The notes under the pieces were generated by a model that saw only the letters and a list, made by a program, of their open reading frames with translations, had not been told where the DNA came from and did no database searches. Positions 13,245-13,868 of a DNA stretch of 13,868 nucleotides are shown here, one piece after another. This DNA is from Bacteroidales bacterium UBA1714 (lineage in GTDB: Bacteria; Bacteroidota; Bacteroidia; Bacteroidales; Paludibacteraceae), in assembly GCA_002317295.1 (NCBI GenBank), contig DCIY01000027.1:1-13868 (forward strand), in the 5' to 3' direction. The position numbers were made by a program, and so were the translations under genes. How positions within the stretch are numbered: the stretch's first letter is position 1; every line of letters begins with the position of its first letter.

Positions 13245-13412
13245 ATGCCGCATAAAGATGATTATCAACTTCATCAGCGTAATCAGGCTATCCGTCGAAC
13301 GTTTTATCGCTATATTCAAACAGGTATTCCCCGCATGTTGGCTTATGCCCAAACTGCGGCGGAATACTATTTGAGTGAAAAGCGGGTACGTGATATTATA
13401 GCCAATCGATAA
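13245..13412 (+). CDS. Unknown small protein, 55 aa
   Basis: From ATG 13245 the product is MPHKDDYQLHQRNQAIRRTF and then a helical, basic segment ending EYYLSEKRVRDIIANR. A longer in-frame start at 13185 would overlap the primase-helicase gene and read through the 8-nt repeats, and agga at 13238-13241 fits 13245 better. It is not recognised. The composition (helical, positively charged, with an AEYYLSEKRVRDII pattern that could be a helix-turn-helix recognition part) suits a small DNA-binding protein. It lies 44 nt after the primase-helicase stop and probably ends that operon. The frame could be chance, but it is the only good ORF here and its amino-acid make-up looks protein-like. Confidence 0.58.
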   Translation: MPHKDDYQLHQRNQAIRRTFYRYIQTGIPRMLAYAQTAAEYYLSEKRVRDIIANR

Positions 13413-13462
13413 GTATTTGCCACTTTTGTCCGTGATGGACACTTTTTTGGGACGAAAATGCT

Positions 13463-13482
13463 GCTACTATAAGTGTAAGGGG
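13463..13482 (+). promoter_or_regulatory. 20-nt shared element, copy 2 (candidate promoter)
   Basis: Identical to 9328-9347. TATAAG is at 13468-13473 and a poor -35-like ttggga at 13447-13452 (15-nt spacing). A small inverted repeat, tgtcc and ggaca (13428-13432 and 13438-13442, hairpin loop gtgat), lies upstream. It heads the last gene, as copy 1 heads the sigma-factor gene. Confidence 0.5.
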
Positions 13483-13491
13483 TTCATCATT

Positions 13492-13548
13492 ATGAGTTCA
13501 GCGCTGGGACCTTATTACACACGACCGAGCGTGTTCTCGGAAACATAA
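13492..13548 (+). CDS. Possible 18-aa leader peptide
   Basis: An 18-codon ORF (MSSALGPYYTRPSVFSET) lies between the 20-nt element and the last gene, ending 16 nt before its ATG. A 5-bp hairpin (13525-13529 with 13536-13540) falls inside it. It may be a leader peptide or a chance ORF; nothing besides its position supports it. Confidence 0.2.
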   Translation: MSSALGPYYTRPSVFSET

Positions 13549-13564
13549 ACCAAATATAAGTATC

Positions 13565-13868
13565 ATGGCAAAGTATGTCCCTATGGAACTGTTAAAGTCC
13601 CTGTCTGGTAAGGTTTGCGCGCACTCCGATGTGTATTTCGCCAACCGTGGCGATACCCAGTACACCGGCAAGCTGTGCAATCCTCGTACCAAAGCGTATT
13701 CGACTGCCGAGTTGGCACGTCAAACTCTGTTTGCTTCGGCGATCGCTAATGCGAAAGCCATCCTGAACGCAACCTCTTCGGATGCGGATCAGTCTAACTA
13801 CACCAAGCTGCAAGCGTATCAGGCGCAGCACAATGCACTGCCAGCACCTCGCGGCGCACTGTTCAACT
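13565..13868 (+). CDS. Unknown protein, 5' part only (runs off the window)
   Basis: The reading frame is open from ATG 13565 to the window end (101 codons plus one base). It begins MAKYVPMELLKSLSGKVCAH and continues with strand-forming and then helical sequence (STAELARQTLFASAIANAKAIL, NYTKLQAYQAQHNAL). I do not recognise it. The codon choice is regular, with many C-ending codons, unlike the AT-rich unknown gene upstream, and this may mean high expression. The ATG is chosen because it begins a long clean frame after a leader with the 20-nt element. It has no signal peptide. An abundant structural or DNA-associated protein of the element would fit, but that is a guess. Confidence 0.75.
   Translation, partial: MAKYVPMELLKSLSGKVCAHSDVYFANRGDTQYTGKLCNPRTKAYSTAELARQTLFASAIANAKAILNATSSDADQSNYTKLQAYQAQHNALPAPRGALFN

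Overview
The window looks like an accessory region of a Bacteroidota (probably Bacteroidales) genome. The evidence is the tyrosine recombinase of the type common in Bacteroides/Prevotella mobile DNA, a DUF3127 protein, a BT4734/VirE-N plus DUF3987-type primase-helicase, and mostly weak Shine-Dalgarno signals. Every gene I can support is on the + strand. No tRNA, rRNA or CRISPR array is visible.

Region 1 (about 1-7106) is a type I restriction-modification locus with a recombinase at its front: tyrosine recombinase, a 150-aa nucleotidyltransferase-like protein, hsdM, hsdS, hsdR. Each gene overlaps the next by 4, 19, 13 and 1 nt, so they read like one translationally coupled operon. hsdM is abnormal: it lacks the N-terminal helical domain and begins just before the SAM-binding core. 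Its only plausible ATG lies in a 22-bp-period tandem repeat at the junction with the upstream gene. hsdS and hsdR look intact. hsdS carries near-identical repeats at the starts of its two half-genes and a 16-bp perfect inverted repeat in its second recognition domain.

Region 2 (7107-8860) holds a candidate structured RNA of about 165 nt, a long rod of at least six helices. Its 5' and 3' ends pair and it finishes in eight T residues. The start codon of an unrecognised AT-rich 482-aa gene lies 5 nt after the T run. That gene ends before a clear 14-bp intrinsic terminator.

Region 3 (about 8880-13868) looks like part of a second element. In order it has a structured leader, a 103-aa unknown, a sigma-70-like factor with an acidic linker, a DUF3127 OB-fold-like protein, a 120-aa unknown, an 822-aa primase-helicase, a 55-aa unknown, and the start of an unknown gene running off the window. 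An identical 20-nt sequence containing TATAAG lies 90 nt before the sigma-factor start and 82 nt before the start of the last gene, so it could be a promoter element read by that sigma factor. The primase-helicase gene has taken in several repeats in frame: two copies of a palindromic element, a 36-nt tandem repeat, a palindrome cluster and a 7-nt repeat.

The observations I rank highest are the rod-shaped RNA with its terminator against the next gene, the N-truncated hsdM in a recombinase operon, and the shared 20-nt element tied to the sigma factor. Family names come from motif recognition and memory; no database search or folding computation was run.
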